From JAGQWW01 sp041392845 (GTDB lineage: Bacteria > Bacteroidota > Bacteroidia > Chitinophagales > Saprospiraceae): a stretch of 64,000 nucleotides of DNA. The position numbers and the translations under genes were made by a program. The notes beneath the pieces are model-generated. The model saw nothing but the letters and a program-made list of their open reading frames with translations. It did no database searches and was not told the origin of the DNA. The stretch spans positions 21,522 through 85,521 of the forward strand of contig JAWKLG010000029.1 in NCBI GenBank assembly GCA_041392845.1, in the 5' to 3' direction. Below are positions 43,013-53,500 of the stretch, in pieces. Numbering within the stretch: position 1 is the stretch's first letter; each line of letters starts with the position of its first letter.

Positions 43013-46000
43013 ATGAAAATGCAGACTCCCCAGGTCAGCCAAAGGTCTGTAGCCGGAATTTTAAGGCTATGGTTTTTTAGTCTAATCTTATTATTTCCAA
43101 TTTCACATTTGGATGCTCAATGTACTTTGATTTGCAACGACAATGTCTTTGTAAGCCTTGGACCCGACGGATTTGCTGTCGTTGATGCAGATATGGTTTT
43201 GGAAAACATCAATCAACAATGTCCGGGTACCAAATACGTAAATGTCTACGTAAACAATCAACCTATTGGTGATACAGTCACATGTGTTCATCTGGGTATG
43301 ACCCTGGATGTTTGGGTTCGAGACTCTGCAAGTAACGATTCCATCGAATGTTCCATAACGGTAGAAGATAAAATGGGGCCGATGATTATGTGTGAGGATA
43401 CTACCGTATTGTGCGGAGTCCAAACCGATTCTTTTGCGATGCCTATTATTATGGACAACTGTGACCCAAATCCGGAATCATGGTATTTTGATAACAGGAT
43501 GAATTTAACTTGTACCGGTGGCCCTTTCAATGAAATAATTGCCCGGTCATGGTATGCCAGAGATAATTTGAATAACCTTGCTGTAAGCTGTATTCAAAGA
43601 ATTTATTTGAAAACTCCTTCTTTATCAGACGTGGTATTCCCACCAAATTATGATGGAATAACCCTTCCGGTTTTAGATTGTAGTACTCCTTCGGTAGACT
43701 CAAGTGTTACCGGGGTCCCGGTAATAGACAGTGTTTCCATAGGCTTAGCTTGTAAATTTCAAGTTAGTCATGAAGATACTTATTTGCCAATTTGCGAAAA
43801 TGGATTTAAGGTAATCAGAGAGTGGACAGTGTTGGACTGTTGCTCAGGAGAAGATACTTCTGCTTTTCAAATTATAAAAGTAATGGACACTACTCCTCCG
43901 GTCATTATTTGTCCGGACACCATTAGAGTAGGTACTTTACCTGATTTATGTGAAACAAGTTTAAGAGCACCAGCAGCAACCGTTTCAGACGATTGCTCCT
44001 CTCCTTCAAATATTGATGTTAGGATATTTTACCCTGGAGGTACTATTATTGGAAACGGAGGAATTATACCTAGCCTTGATCTTGGTTTTCATACGATAAC
44101 CTATGAAGCAACTGACGACTGTGGTAATAGATCTACTTGTGAAGCAGTAGTTCAGGTAATTGACAATGATCCTCCCGTTCCGGTTTGCGTGGAATTTTTA
44201 GGAGTAAATATCAATTCTACCGGTATGGGCTGTATTCCTGCAACCAGTTTTGATGCCGGTTCCTACGACAATTGTGCCCTGGATACCATTTTGGTAAAAA
44301 GAATGGGCGAACCTGATTCACTTTTCAGAGACAGGGTTTGTTTTTTCTGTGCTGATGTGGGAAATGCAATCATGGTAGTCGTTCGATTCATCGACGAATC
44401 GGGCAATATCAATGAGTGTATGACAGAAGTTTGGCCTCAGGACAAGCTTCCTCCAAGCATCATCTGCCCGGCAGATACCACCATCCTTTGTACTCAGGAT
44501 TTCAGAGACACTTTATTGACAGGGGTTGCTTTTGGAAATGACAATTGTGGAATTCCGGTGATTTCTTTTGTAGATGATACCACTATGTTATCTATGTGTG
44601 GTACTGGAATGGTTTTTCGAACTTTTACTGCAACTGATGGTGGGGGAAGGACCGCAAGTTGTACTCAAAAAATTACGATTATTGATACAACAGCAACTAC
44701 TTTTACCCCGGCAGCAGATGTAACAGTATTCTGTCCAGTGGATTTGGATACACTCACTATTGGAGTTCCAACTTTTATGGCAGATTGTGAAAACTGGGGA
44801 TTGAGCATTTCAGATACAACATTTCAAAGTGGTTGTGATAGAATTGTAAGAAGATCCTATACCTTTTATGAATGGTGTAGTCAGATGGATACTGTTTTCT
44901 CACAGGAGATCACCATAATAGATAACGATCCGCCTGATTGGTTGAATGCAACGGGTTCTCTGGATACAACCTTGCAGTGTAGTGGTCAGGTAAACACACT
45001 AATTCCAATGGCGGATGATATGTGTAATAATGCCACGGTAAGATTGGTGAGAAATGATTCAATTCCTGGCTCTTGTATCAATGATTATCAATTGATAAGA
45101 GCTTATGTCGCAGAAGATGATTGTGGAAATGTCTCTGATACGTTTTTTGTTAATGCAATAGTCAGGGATACAACTCCTCCAGAGTTTCTCAACTTTCCTG
45201 CAGATTTATCTATAGAATGTGGAGATACATTTAATGTGCCTACTATCATGGCAACAGACAATTGTACAGGTAATTTCATAAGCGATTCTCCTGTAGTAGA
45301 TACACTTCCTGGAGCCTGTCCAATTCTGGAAATTTATAGATATAGATGGATTATTGTTGATAACTGTAACAATCGGGATACCGGATTTTGGGATGTAAAC
45401 CTGGTAGATATTACGGCGCCTACGGCAAATCCAATTCCAGATTCTACCTATGCATGTTTAGATGATGTACCGGGACCGGATACGGCTGTTGTGACGGGAG
45501 AAATGGATAATTGTGGTGGTCCGGTATTGGTAAGTTATGTTAGAGATGAAATTCAAAATACCTGTGAGGATACCTTATTCCGTTTTTACGCAATTTCTGA
45601 CACGTGTGGAAATGCTGTGAATATAGTCCAACGCTATTTTATCGCAGACCGTATTCCACCAAGGGTGCAATCCTGTCCAGGAATGCGAACAGATACCATC
45701 ATTACAAGTCCGGGAGTCTGTGAAGCATTCATTGATGATTTGATGGCAACCTACCTTGATAATTGTTCGGGACCAATAACAGTGACCAATAATTCACCAT
45801 TCGCCGATAATCCCAATAGCGATGATGCATCAGGAATGTATCCTCTGGGGAGACATATTTTTAACTTTTTTGGTGTAGATACCTGTGGTAATGTAAACGA
45901 TCTATGTATTGTAGACCTGACAGTTACCGAACTTCAACCACCTTCGCTTGATTGTGTAACGGATGATATCATCCTCAATCTGGATGCAAGTGGAAATGCA

Positions 46001-47458
46001 GTTTTGGATTCTACTATGGTCTTGAATAGTATTCCGGTCGATGATTGCTCTTCCGTAACGGTAGACATTTTGCCAAATAGTTTCAACTGTGATAGTTTAT
46101 TGGCAGGAAACATCAAAATGGTTACAGTTTTTGCAACAGACACATTTGGTAATGTGGCTACTTGCGGACCATTAACGGTTGTGTTGCAGGATCCTCTGCG
46201 AGTTTGTAATAATCCATTGGGCCCTCCGGGTAATTTGGGAGGATTTGTAAAAACGGTGAATGGAGAAGTATTAAAAAATACCCAATTGATATTGCAGGGT
46301 GATAAAAATGAAACACTAATGATTCCATCATCTGGAAACTATATGTTTTCCGGGATGGAAAGGGGAGATAATCTGGTTTTGAAAGCGGTAAATGATGAAG
46401 ATCCTCTAAATGGAGTTTCCACCTTTGACATTGTATTAATTGCAAAACATATTCTTGGAAGGGAATTTATTGACAGTCCTGAAAAGATGATTGCTGCGGA
46501 TGTAAATAAATCAGGTACGATAACCGTATTGGATATTGTTGAAATAAGAAAAATGATTCTTGGAAAACAAATCGGATTCTCCAATAACCATTCTTGGAGA
46601 ACCTGGAATGCTACCCACAGATTTATTCAGCCTTCCAATCCGTTTATGACCCCATTACCGGAATACATTATTTTTACAAACCTGGCTCATTCTTATTATG
46701 ATTTGAATTTTGTAGCTGTTAAAACCGGTGATGTAAATGGTGATTACGATTTGAATTTTAATGGTGCTGTTTTAAACAATCGCAATAAATCTTTTGCAGA
46801 AATAAACATAAACGAAGAGAAAATTGAACCGGGTAAGAAAGTTGAAATCGATTTCTATTTGCCAGATAATTTTAAAACAGATGGAATTCAATTTGCTTTA
46901 GATTTTGATGAGACAAAACTTGAATTGAAGGACATCCTTACCGCTGAAAATATTTCAGAAAGAGAGCATTTTGGTTTTACCAAAATTGAAAGCGGAATCA
47001 TCAAATTTAGCTGGAATGGGACCAAAAATATCGGTTCAAGACTCTTTACAGCCGTTTTTGAAGGAAAATCGACGGATTTCTTGTCAAAAAGCATTGCATT
47101 ATCTTCATTGGAATTAAGGAATGAAGTTTATACCGAGGAAGGCAATTTTGATCTGGCTTTGAAATTTACTGATTCGGGTTTCGATAATATTACCGGTGGT
47201 TCAATCGAGTTTTACAATGAGCCGAATCCTTTCAAAGGGCAAACCATTGTAAAGATTTTATCACCAAAAGAAATGAACAGTCAAATGGATATCGTCGGCC
47301 TGGATGGAAGACTTATAAAATCAGAACAATTGATTTTACAAGAAGGAATTAATTCTTTCGTCGTAAAAGGTTCTGATTTGGAAATTCCGGGAGTTTACTG
47401 GTGCAGGTTAAAAACACCTGACGGAATTAAAACGATTAAAATGGTTTATGTGAAATAA
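43013..47458 (+). CDS. Giant T9SS-secreted protein: HYR-like repeats, dockerin- and cohesin-like domains, type A sorting domain
   Basis: 1481 residues: signal peptide (LWFFSLILLFPISHLDA), about nine Ig/HYR-like repeats each opening with a motif such as DTTPPVIICPDT (residues about 95-1060, Cys-rich), a short carboxypeptidase-regulatory-like strand pair (LGGFVKTVNGEVLKNTQL), a dockerin-like segment (VSTFDIVLIAKHILG; AADVNKSGTITVLDIVEIRKMILGK; GDVNGD), a cohesin-like module (KKVEIDFYLP, GIQFALDFDETKLELKD) and a type A C-terminal sorting domain (FYNEPNPFKGQTIV, ending TPDGIKTIKMVYVK). Located at the cell surface or released. It is one gene with its own terminator; the ligand is unknown. The dockerin and cohesin assignments rest on short motifs. 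Confidence 0.85.
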   Translation: MKMQTPQVSQRSVAGILRLWFFSLILLFPISHLDAQCTLICNDNVFVSLGPDGFAVVDADMVLENINQQCPGTKYVNVYVNNQPIGDTVTCVHLGMTLDVWVRDSASNDSIECSITVEDKMGPMIMCEDTTVLCGVQTDSFAMPIIMDNCDPNPESWYFDNRMNLTCTGGPFNEIIARSWYARDNLNNLAVSCIQRIYLKTPSLSDVVFPPNYDGITLPVLDCSTPSVDSSVTGVPVIDSVSIGLACKFQVSHEDTYLPICENGFKVIREWTVLDCCSGEDTSAFQIIKVMDTTPPVIICPDTIRVGTLPDLCETSLRAPAATVSDDCSSPSNIDVRIFYPGGTIIGNGGIIPSLDLGFHTITYEATDDCGNRSTCEAVVQVIDNDPPVPVCVEFLGVNINSTGMGCIPATSFDAGSYDNCALDTILVKRMGEPDSLFRDRVCFFCADVGNAIMVVVRFIDESGNINECMTEVWPQDKLPPSIICPADTTILCTQDFRDTLLTGVAFGNDNCGIPVISFVDDTTMLSMCGTGMVFRTFTATDGGGRTASCTQKITIIDTTATTFTPAADVTVFCPVDLDTLTIGVPTFMADCENWGLSISDTTFQSGCDRIVRRSYTFYEWCSQMDTVFSQEITIIDNDPPDWLNATGSLDTTLQCSGQVNTLIPMADDMCNNATVRLVRNDSIPGSCINDYQLIRAYVAEDDCGNVSDTFFVNAIVRDTTPPEFLNFPADLSIECGDTFNVPTIMATDNCTGNFISDSPVVDTLPGACPILEIYRYRWIIVDNCNNRDTGFWDVNLVDITAPTANPIPDSTYACLDDVPGPDTAVVTGEMDNCGGPVLVSYVRDEIQNTCEDTLFRFYAISDTCGNAVNIVQRYFIADRIPPRVQSCPGMRTDTIITSPGVCEAFIDDLMATYLDNCSGPITVTNNSPFADNPNSDDASGMYPLGRHIFNFFGVDTCGNVNDLCIVDLTVTELQPPSLDCVTDDIILNLDASGNAVLDSTMVLNSIPVDDCSSVTVDILPNSFNCDSLLAGNIKMVTVFATDTFGNVATCGPLTVVLQDPLRVCNNPLGPPGNLGGFVKTVNGEVLKNTQLILQGDKNETLMIPSSGNYMFSGMERGDNLVLKAVNDEDPLNGVSTFDIVLIAKHILGREFIDSPEKMIAADVNKSGTITVLDIVEIRKMILGKQIGFSNNHSWRTWNATHRFIQPSNPFMTPLPEYIIFTNLAHSYYDLNFVAVKTGDVNGDYDLNFNGAVLNNRNKSFAEININEEKIEPGKKVEIDFYLPDNFKTDGIQFALDFDETKLELKDILTAENISEREHFGFTKIESGIIKFSWNGTKNIGSRLFTAVFEGKSTDFLSKSIALSSLELRNEVYTEEGNFDLALKFTDSGFDNITGGSIEFYNEPNPFKGQTIVKILSPKEMNSQMDIVGLDGRLIKSEQLILQEGINSFVVKGSDLEIPGVYWCRLKTPDGIKTIKMVYVK

Positions 47459-47460
47459 GA

Positions 47461-47495
47461 AAAAGCCCTTCAGAAATTCTGGAGGGCTTTTTTGT
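47461..47495 (+). terminator. Terminator after the giant HYR-like gene
   Basis: AAAAAGCCCTTCAG / CTGGAGGGCTTTTTT with a 5-base loop and one G-U pair, starting 2 bases after the stop codon, followed by T6. Confidence 0.9.
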
Positions 47496-47520
47496 TTTAG
47501 GTAGCTATTTTCATTAATTG

Positions 47521-47528
47521 TACCTTTG
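47521..47528 (+). promoter_or_regulatory. -7 box of the RNA methyltransferase gene
   Basis: TACCTTTG, an exact TAnnTTTG match, ends 17 bases before the TTG start codon at 47546. A TTTTG at 47491-47495 lies 25 bases upstream, a little far for a -33 box. Confidence 0.45.
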
Positions 47529-47545
47529 CGCCAAAATCGAATACA

Positions 47546-48700
47546 TTGCAATTAGTAGCGAAAACATTTCACGGATTGGAACAAGTGCTGGCTGAAGAGT
47601 TGGCTGCCATCGGTGCAACAGAAATAGAACCTTCAACCCGCGCAGTCACTTTTGAAGGTGACAAAAAAGTCTTGTATCGGGCAAATTTCGAATTGAGGAC
47701 TGCCCTCAGGATTTTTGTTCCGTTTTTCTCCTTCAGAGCCAAACATGAAAACCATTTTTATAAAAAGGTAAAATCATTCGACTGGCCTGAATTCATGAGT
47801 GTGGACGACACCTTTGCCATCGACACTACAGTTCATTCAGACTATTTTCCACATTCTAAATATGTGGCGCTAAAGGCAAAAGATGCCATCGTTGACAAAT
47901 TCAGAAATAAATTTGGTCGTCGACCAAGTATCGATGTTGAGAATCCGACTTTCCGTTTTCATATTCATGTTCAAGGTGACAATATTACTTTTCAATTGGA
48001 TAGTTCAGGCGATTCATTGCACAAAAGAGGATATCGTGAAGCTGCTTTAGAAGCGCCTCTCAATGAAGTTCTGGCTGCAGGAATGGTTCTAATGTCGGGT
48101 TGGGATGGTAAAGAAACTTTCCTTGATCCGATGTGTGGATCAGGCACCATTGCCATTGAAGCAGCCATGATCGCTGCAAAAATTCCTCCCCAGGCCACTC
48201 GAAAGGATTTCGCTTTCATGAAATGGACGGATTTTGATAAGGATTTGTGGTCGGAAGTAAAAGAGACTGCTTTGCAGGGCCAACAGCCAATAGAAGCAAA
48301 AATTTTAAGTAGGGATATTTTGTTCCGCGCCATAGAATTGGCGAAAACCAATGCAAGAAATGCCGGCGTTGAGAAATATATCCAATTTGACAAGGCAGAG
48401 TTCATCGACAAAGATGCCCCTGAGGAAAGTGGTATTTTAATTATGAACCCTCCTTATGATGAGCGGTTACTGGTAGAGGATATGGACGGATTTTATGGTA
48501 AAATTGGCACCACGCTAAAACATCAATATGGTGGATGGAAAGCCTGGTTGATTTCATCCAATTTTCCGGCATTGAAAAAAATAGGACTTAAACCTTTTAA
48601 AAAGTCTACTCTTTTCAATGGAGCCCTTGAATGCAAATATCAGGGATTTGAAATGTTTGCCGGTAAACGGAAAGATTTTTTGGCCGAAAAAGATGCTTAA
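47546..48700 (+). CDS. THUMP-domain class I RNA methyltransferase (RlmL-type, 23S rRNA)
   Basis: 384 residues. N-terminal ferredoxin-like/THUMP region (LVAKTFHGLEQVLAEEL to residue about 150) followed by a Rossmann methyltransferase domain: DPMCGSGTIAIEAAMIA (motif I) and ILIMNPPYDERL (motif IV, NPPY for N2-guanine methylation). It resembles the N-terminal half of RlmL, which makes m2G2445 in 23S rRNA, without the C-terminal RlmK domain; the exact target is inferred. It starts with TTG, as no ATG is available before the conserved N-terminus. The next gene begins one base inside the stop codon. Confidence 0.9.
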   Translation: MQLVAKTFHGLEQVLAEELAAIGATEIEPSTRAVTFEGDKKVLYRANFELRTALRIFVPFFSFRAKHENHFYKKVKSFDWPEFMSVDDTFAIDTTVHSDYFPHSKYVALKAKDAIVDKFRNKFGRRPSIDVENPTFRFHIHVQGDNITFQLDSSGDSLHKRGYREAALEAPLNEVLAAGMVLMSGWDGKETFLDPMCGSGTIAIEAAMIAAKIPPQATRKDFAFMKWTDFDKDLWSEVKETALQGQQPIEAKILSRDILFRAIELAKTNARNAGVEKYIQFDKAEFIDKDAPEESGILIMNPPYDERLLVEDMDGFYGKIGTTLKHQYGGWKAWLISSNFPALKKIGLKPFKKSTLFNGALECKYQGFEMFAGKRKDFLAEKDA

Positions 48701-49047
48701 TGAAATATGCGATTTTTAAAATGGGACTTACTTTTCTACTGACCTTGTTAGGTTCAGGATTTTTGAATGCTCAATTAAAAGTCGTTCAGGAAGAAATAAC
48801 TTCCATTCCTAATTTTTCTAAAATCAGCTTTACAATTCCAAGCTTTCCAAGCTCGGAAACATTAAATGATTTGCACCCAGATCCAATACCAGTTTTATTT
48901 CAAACCTGCGATTTACCTGTATTTTGTAAAGTAGAGGTTGAATTGGAAAAAACCGTTTCCTTCCCTGTAAAATTCAGATTAGGTTCCGTTGATTATGTGG
49001 ATTGGTTGGAAGGGAAAGATCGAAATAAGATTATCGAAGGGTTTTAA
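48700..49047 (+). CDS. Small secreted protein of unknown function
   Basis: 115 residues with a signal peptide (GLTFLLTLLGSGFLNA). The rest has few features: a Ser/Pro-rich piece (TIPSFPSSETLNDLHPDP), two Cys (TCDLPVFCKVEVELEK) that could form a disulfide, and a C-terminal VDYVDWLEGKDRNKIIEG. I do not recognise it. The ATG overlaps the previous gene's TAA by one base and hutI follows after 8 bases, so it is translated within an rlmL-like - this - hutI operon. Confidence 0.7.
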   Translation: MKYAIFKMGLTFLLTLLGSGFLNAQLKVVQEEITSIPNFSKISFTIPSFPSSETLNDLHPDPIPVLFQTCDLPVFCKVEVELEKTVSFPVKFRLGSVDYVDWLEGKDRNKIIEGF

Positions 49048-49055
49048 AATATAAA

Positions 49056-50285
49056 ATGAAGTCAATTTTAATAAAAAACATCGGCCAACTTATTCTGGGC
49101 CATACCCACGCCGTAAAAGACTCGGCACTTGCAAATCTTCCCACCGTTTCTGATGCTTTTCTTTTAATTGAAGACGGAAGAATAAAGGATTTCGGGAACA
49201 ATGAAATTGCTCCAGAAAATGCTGATGAAATCTTTGATGCAAAAGGAGGATTTGTTTTTCCAAGTTTTGTTGACTCCCATACGCATCTGGTTTTTGCTGC
49301 AAGCAGGGAACAGGAATTTGTCGACCGAATCAATGGACTTTCTTATGAAGAGATTTCGGCAAGAGGAGGTGGTATTCTCAATTCTGCACGTAAGCTTCAG
49401 GCTGCTGACGAAGACTCTCTTTTTGAAAATGCAATGAAGCGATTGGAGGAGGTAATCCAATTCGGTACAGGTGCCATTGAAATAAAAAGTGGATATGGCT
49501 TGACCCTGGAAAGTGAATTAAAAATGCTTCGGGTTATTAGAAGGATTAAAGAATCTTCAAACATCCCGGTAAAAGCAACATTTTTAGGGGCACATTCCAT
49601 TCCAATGGAGTTTAGGGGAGACCGAAAAGTGTATGTCGATAAAGTGGTGGATGAAATGCTGCCACAGGTTGTTTTTGAAGGACTTGCAGATTATATAGAT
49701 GTTTTTTGTGAAAAGGTCGCCTTTACGGTGGAGGAGACAGAGCGGATTATGGAAGCAGGCCAAAAAATGGGTTTACCGGCCAAGATTCACACCAACCAGT
49801 TCTTTTCTTTAGGAGGTATTGAAGCATCTGTAAAATACGGAGCACGATCGGTAGATCATCTTGAAGTCGTAAACGATGATGAAATCAAAGCCCTGCAAAA
49901 TTCAAAGACTATTGCTACCCTTTTACCCAGTGCACCTTTTTTTCTAAACCAGGGGCATTTTCCGCCAGCAAGGAAATTAATTGATGCAGGTATTACGGTT
50001 GCGCTGGCTTCGGATTATAATCCAGGTACTACGCCTTCCGGAAAGATGCCTTTCGTGCTTTCCTTAGCTTGTATCAATATGAGAATGTTGCCAAACGAAG
50101 CATTTAATGCTGCGACCATTAATGGTGCAGCAGCTATTGATTTAGAAGAAGATTATGGAAGTATCACCAGAGGAAAAGTGGCCAATTTGTTTTTGACAGG
50201 TCCATTATCCTCGACTGATTTTCTTCCATATGCCTTTGGAAGTAATCTGATTGAAAAGGTGATGGTCAAAGGTGTATGGCACTAA
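49056..50285 (+). CDS. hutI: Imidazolonepropionase
   Basis: 409 residues of the metal-dependent amidohydrolase superfamily. It opens the ring of 4-imidazolone-5-propionate in histidine breakdown. Metal-site motifs are VDSHTHLVFA (HxH), then ATFLGAHSIPMEF and HTNQFFSLGG, and the substrate-side ALASDYNPGTTPSG with the catalytic Asp. The other histidine-utilisation genes (hutH, hutU, ftcD) are not in the window. It lies 8 bases after the small secreted protein. Confidence 0.95.
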   Translation: MKSILIKNIGQLILGHTHAVKDSALANLPTVSDAFLLIEDGRIKDFGNNEIAPENADEIFDAKGGFVFPSFVDSHTHLVFAASREQEFVDRINGLSYEEISARGGGILNSARKLQAADEDSLFENAMKRLEEVIQFGTGAIEIKSGYGLTLESELKMLRVIRRIKESSNIPVKATFLGAHSIPMEFRGDRKVYVDKVVDEMLPQVVFEGLADYIDVFCEKVAFTVEETERIMEAGQKMGLPAKIHTNQFFSLGGIEASVKYGARSVDHLEVVNDDEIKALQNSKTIATLLPSAPFFLNQGHFPPARKLIDAGITVALASDYNPGTTPSGKMPFVLSLACINMRMLPNEAFNAATINGAAAIDLEEDYGSITRGKVANLFLTGPLSSTDFLPYAFGSNLIEKVMVKGVWH

Positions 50286-50468
50286 TTTATAGGTCAAAGT
50301 TTAACTATTCTTAAACCTGTGACTTATAGTGTATTTTTGCGTTATACAAGTCGGAAAAAATAATAATTTGATTTTCCTCCCGTTGGGAAAAACTAACTTC
50401 TGTAAGGATTTTTCCACTCTTTGTTAGCGAATAAACATTTCAACGGTACTTTCTTTAGTTTGCAGAAC

Positions 50469-50498
50469 TTTTGATTCAGGCATTTTCAACTATTTTTG
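50469..50498 (+). promoter_or_regulatory. Promoter of the SprB-repeat gene
   Basis: TTTTG at 50469-50473, 17-base spacer, TATTTTTG at 50491-50498: a close match to the Bacteroidota -33/-7 consensus. A second TATTTTTG is at 50332-50339. The leader to the ATG at 50539 is about 35 bases. Confidence 0.7.
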
Positions 50499-50538
50499 CA
50501 GACTTATTCCAAAACGCGAATCCTAATAATTATTGAAA

Positions 50539-53500
50539 ATGACGCTAAGGCTAACTACTTTCTTCCTCTTACTTTTCGCGGTTACCAATTCTTATGCCCA
50601 AAAGCCTCAGAATGTAACAGCAGAAATTCCATCCAAAGGAGATGAAAATGTGGCAGCAAAAATGGCTTGCGATAACCAATTCGCAGGAACCATAGCTTCC
50701 ATTACAGCAGTTTCTGCTCAAAGTAACGACATTGACCTCGACACAACCTTCTTGTGTTTTGGTGATGAAGTTTTCATTGACCACGCAAATGATTACAATC
50801 TTTTTGACGATCCAACTCCGGCCACTCAGCCAGGAATTGGATATGTTTTTTATGATTGCCCACCGACAGCCAATGGACCCAATTTGACTGCAGTGATCAA
50901 TGATCCATGTACCAACGAAGATTCGCCCATTTTGGTAAACGGAAATCTTGTTTACCAAACCAATAATATCTGGATAGCTTCTCAAGGTGCAAATGGTGAC
51001 ATCAATTTTGTAAATGATGGCAACCTGATTAGAAGTTTTGGTGGTGGGGTTCCGGTTCAATTCTGGTTTGCTCCAATTACTATGGATGAATTTGCCACAC
51101 AGGGGTACTACCAGGATCCTTCATCAGGAGAAATAGGACCTTGTGTCAGTGCGAATGCCAACGCTGCTTTCTCAGTAGTTTATTTAAATCCAATCAGTGC
51201 AACCGCTATTCAAAATGTGGTTAACGGAAATAAGTGTGAGGGCAGTTTTGTTGTAAATGGTGGTTATCCGGAATTTAAAAATTCCTCTTCCTATTCAATT
51301 GATATTTCATTAGTTGGAAGGTTAAATACTAAAGGAACTGTTACTTCAGGTCCTGTAAGAGCAGGAAACACGGTAACTTTTTCAGTGCCCGAACCTGGCG
51401 AATATGAAGTGACCCTTACAGATGGAAAAAGTTGCGGGCATACCTTCAGAATAAATATGTTGCCTTGTGCCGGGATGGAAATAATGGCAGAGAGCGGTGT
51501 GGTTAGACCCGGCGATGAAATTTGCGTGGATGTAGTTGTCAATAATTTTGTGGATGTGCTTGCTATGCAATTTACCATTGAATGGGACACAATGGTTCTA
51601 AGATTTGAAAGAGCTGAACAAGCAGTACCTCCATTACCCAGCTTAAATACATCTGGAAATTTTGGAAGACCCGCCTTGGATGTTGTAACTTTTTCTTGGG
51701 ATAATACTGGACAATTGATGGGCGTCACTCTTCCTGATGGCTCTGCAATTTTCCGGCTATGTTTTACAGCAATCGGTCAATTGGGTGATGAATCCCCAAT
51801 TCGATTTACCGGAAATGTTACTCCGATTCAAATCAGTGATTCAAATGGAGCGAATATTGGATTCGATGACTCTGATTTTGGGACTATTTACATTACTGAC
51901 CAGCTTCTACTCACCCAATATCAGTTGGATACAGCATGTTTTGGTTTAGATAATGGAGGATTTACAGTTTCTGTTATTGGTGGAACTGCTCCTTATGAGG
52001 TTAGTTATAGAAATTTAACTACAGGTGGTGCAAGCCAGGGACCCTTTGCTATCAATAATAATGGTGGATCTTTTAGTTTGAATAATCAGTTTGCAAGTCA
52101 GTTTGAAGTGACTATAACCGATAATAGTGGCGTTCCTGAAACAGTCATCGATACCATTGACGTCCCAGAAAGAGTACAATTGGATGTAAATATTGATCCG
52201 ATTCAAGAAATCAGTTGTTTTGGTGAAAGTGATGGTGTATTGATTGCCAACGTTTTTGAAAACGGAATAATGGTCAATAATCCTGGCCCAGAATACAGAT
52301 TCCTTTGGAGTACAGGGGACCGAACCAGGGTTATTTCCAACTTGTCTTCTCAATTGTACTCAGTAACGCTTACTGACCAATTTGGATGTCAAGCCATCAC
52401 CAATAGAAGGCTGGATACTCCTAATCCTATCATGATTACAGGAAACACAAGTCCTGCAACCTGTACAGGTGAGACAGATGGTAGCCTTGAAATAACAACC
52501 ATTGTTGGTGGAGTATCTGCAACAGGTAATTTTACAATAGACATCACCGGTCCGGATAACTTTACCTTCAACAATACCCAAAACAGAGCGAATATTAACA
52601 ACCTGAGAGATGGTCGTTATGACATAGTTATTACCGATGATAACGGTTGTTCTGCTGATACATTTTTAAATATTGGTGCTGCCAAAGCTTTATCAATAGA
52701 CAATGTGATTATTGATAATGTAAGCTGCGCAGGAGGAAGTGATGGTGAAATCACCATTACCGGAGTAACGACTCCACCGGATCCGATTCCAAATTATACT
52801 TTCTCCTGGAGTTCAACACCGCCAGCGCCTGCACCGGTTAATACAGCTACTACTTCTACCTTGTCTAATCTTGGTGCAAGAAATTATCAGTTAACCATGA
52901 TCGACGGTTCAGGCTGTCAATTCGATACCATTTTGACGGTTACCCAGCCCGACTCATTGAGAATTACCCTAACCAACAAAACAGATGAAACTTGTACACC
53001 AGGTAATGATGGAACTGCAACCGTGAATGTAACCGGTGGAACAAGAATAGTAAATTATACCTATAACTGGGGTGTACCAGGACAAACTACCAATGCTGCT
53101 ACAGGCCTTGTAGCTGGAAATTATACTTTGACAGTAACAGACGATAACAACTGCCAGGCTACGCTTCCATTTACAATTGGTGCTGCCAATGGTCCAATGA
53201 TTACCCTTTTGGAAAATGATACGTTGGAATGTGTGAATTCCCTGGATGGAAGTTTGACGGTTGTTGCAACGGCAGGAAGCACTCCTATTGTAAATTACTC
53301 CTGGTCCAGTGGACAAAGCGGTAATAATCAGAGTACGATAAATAATCTTGCTCCTGGTTCTTATACGGTTACTGTTACTTCTCAAGACATGTGTACGGAT
53401 ACTGCGTCAGCAATTGTTGTAGCACCTGACTCTATAAAATTTGCCCAACCAGCGGTTATTCAAAGTCCGACCTGTCCTGGAGATAACAATGGATTCATTA

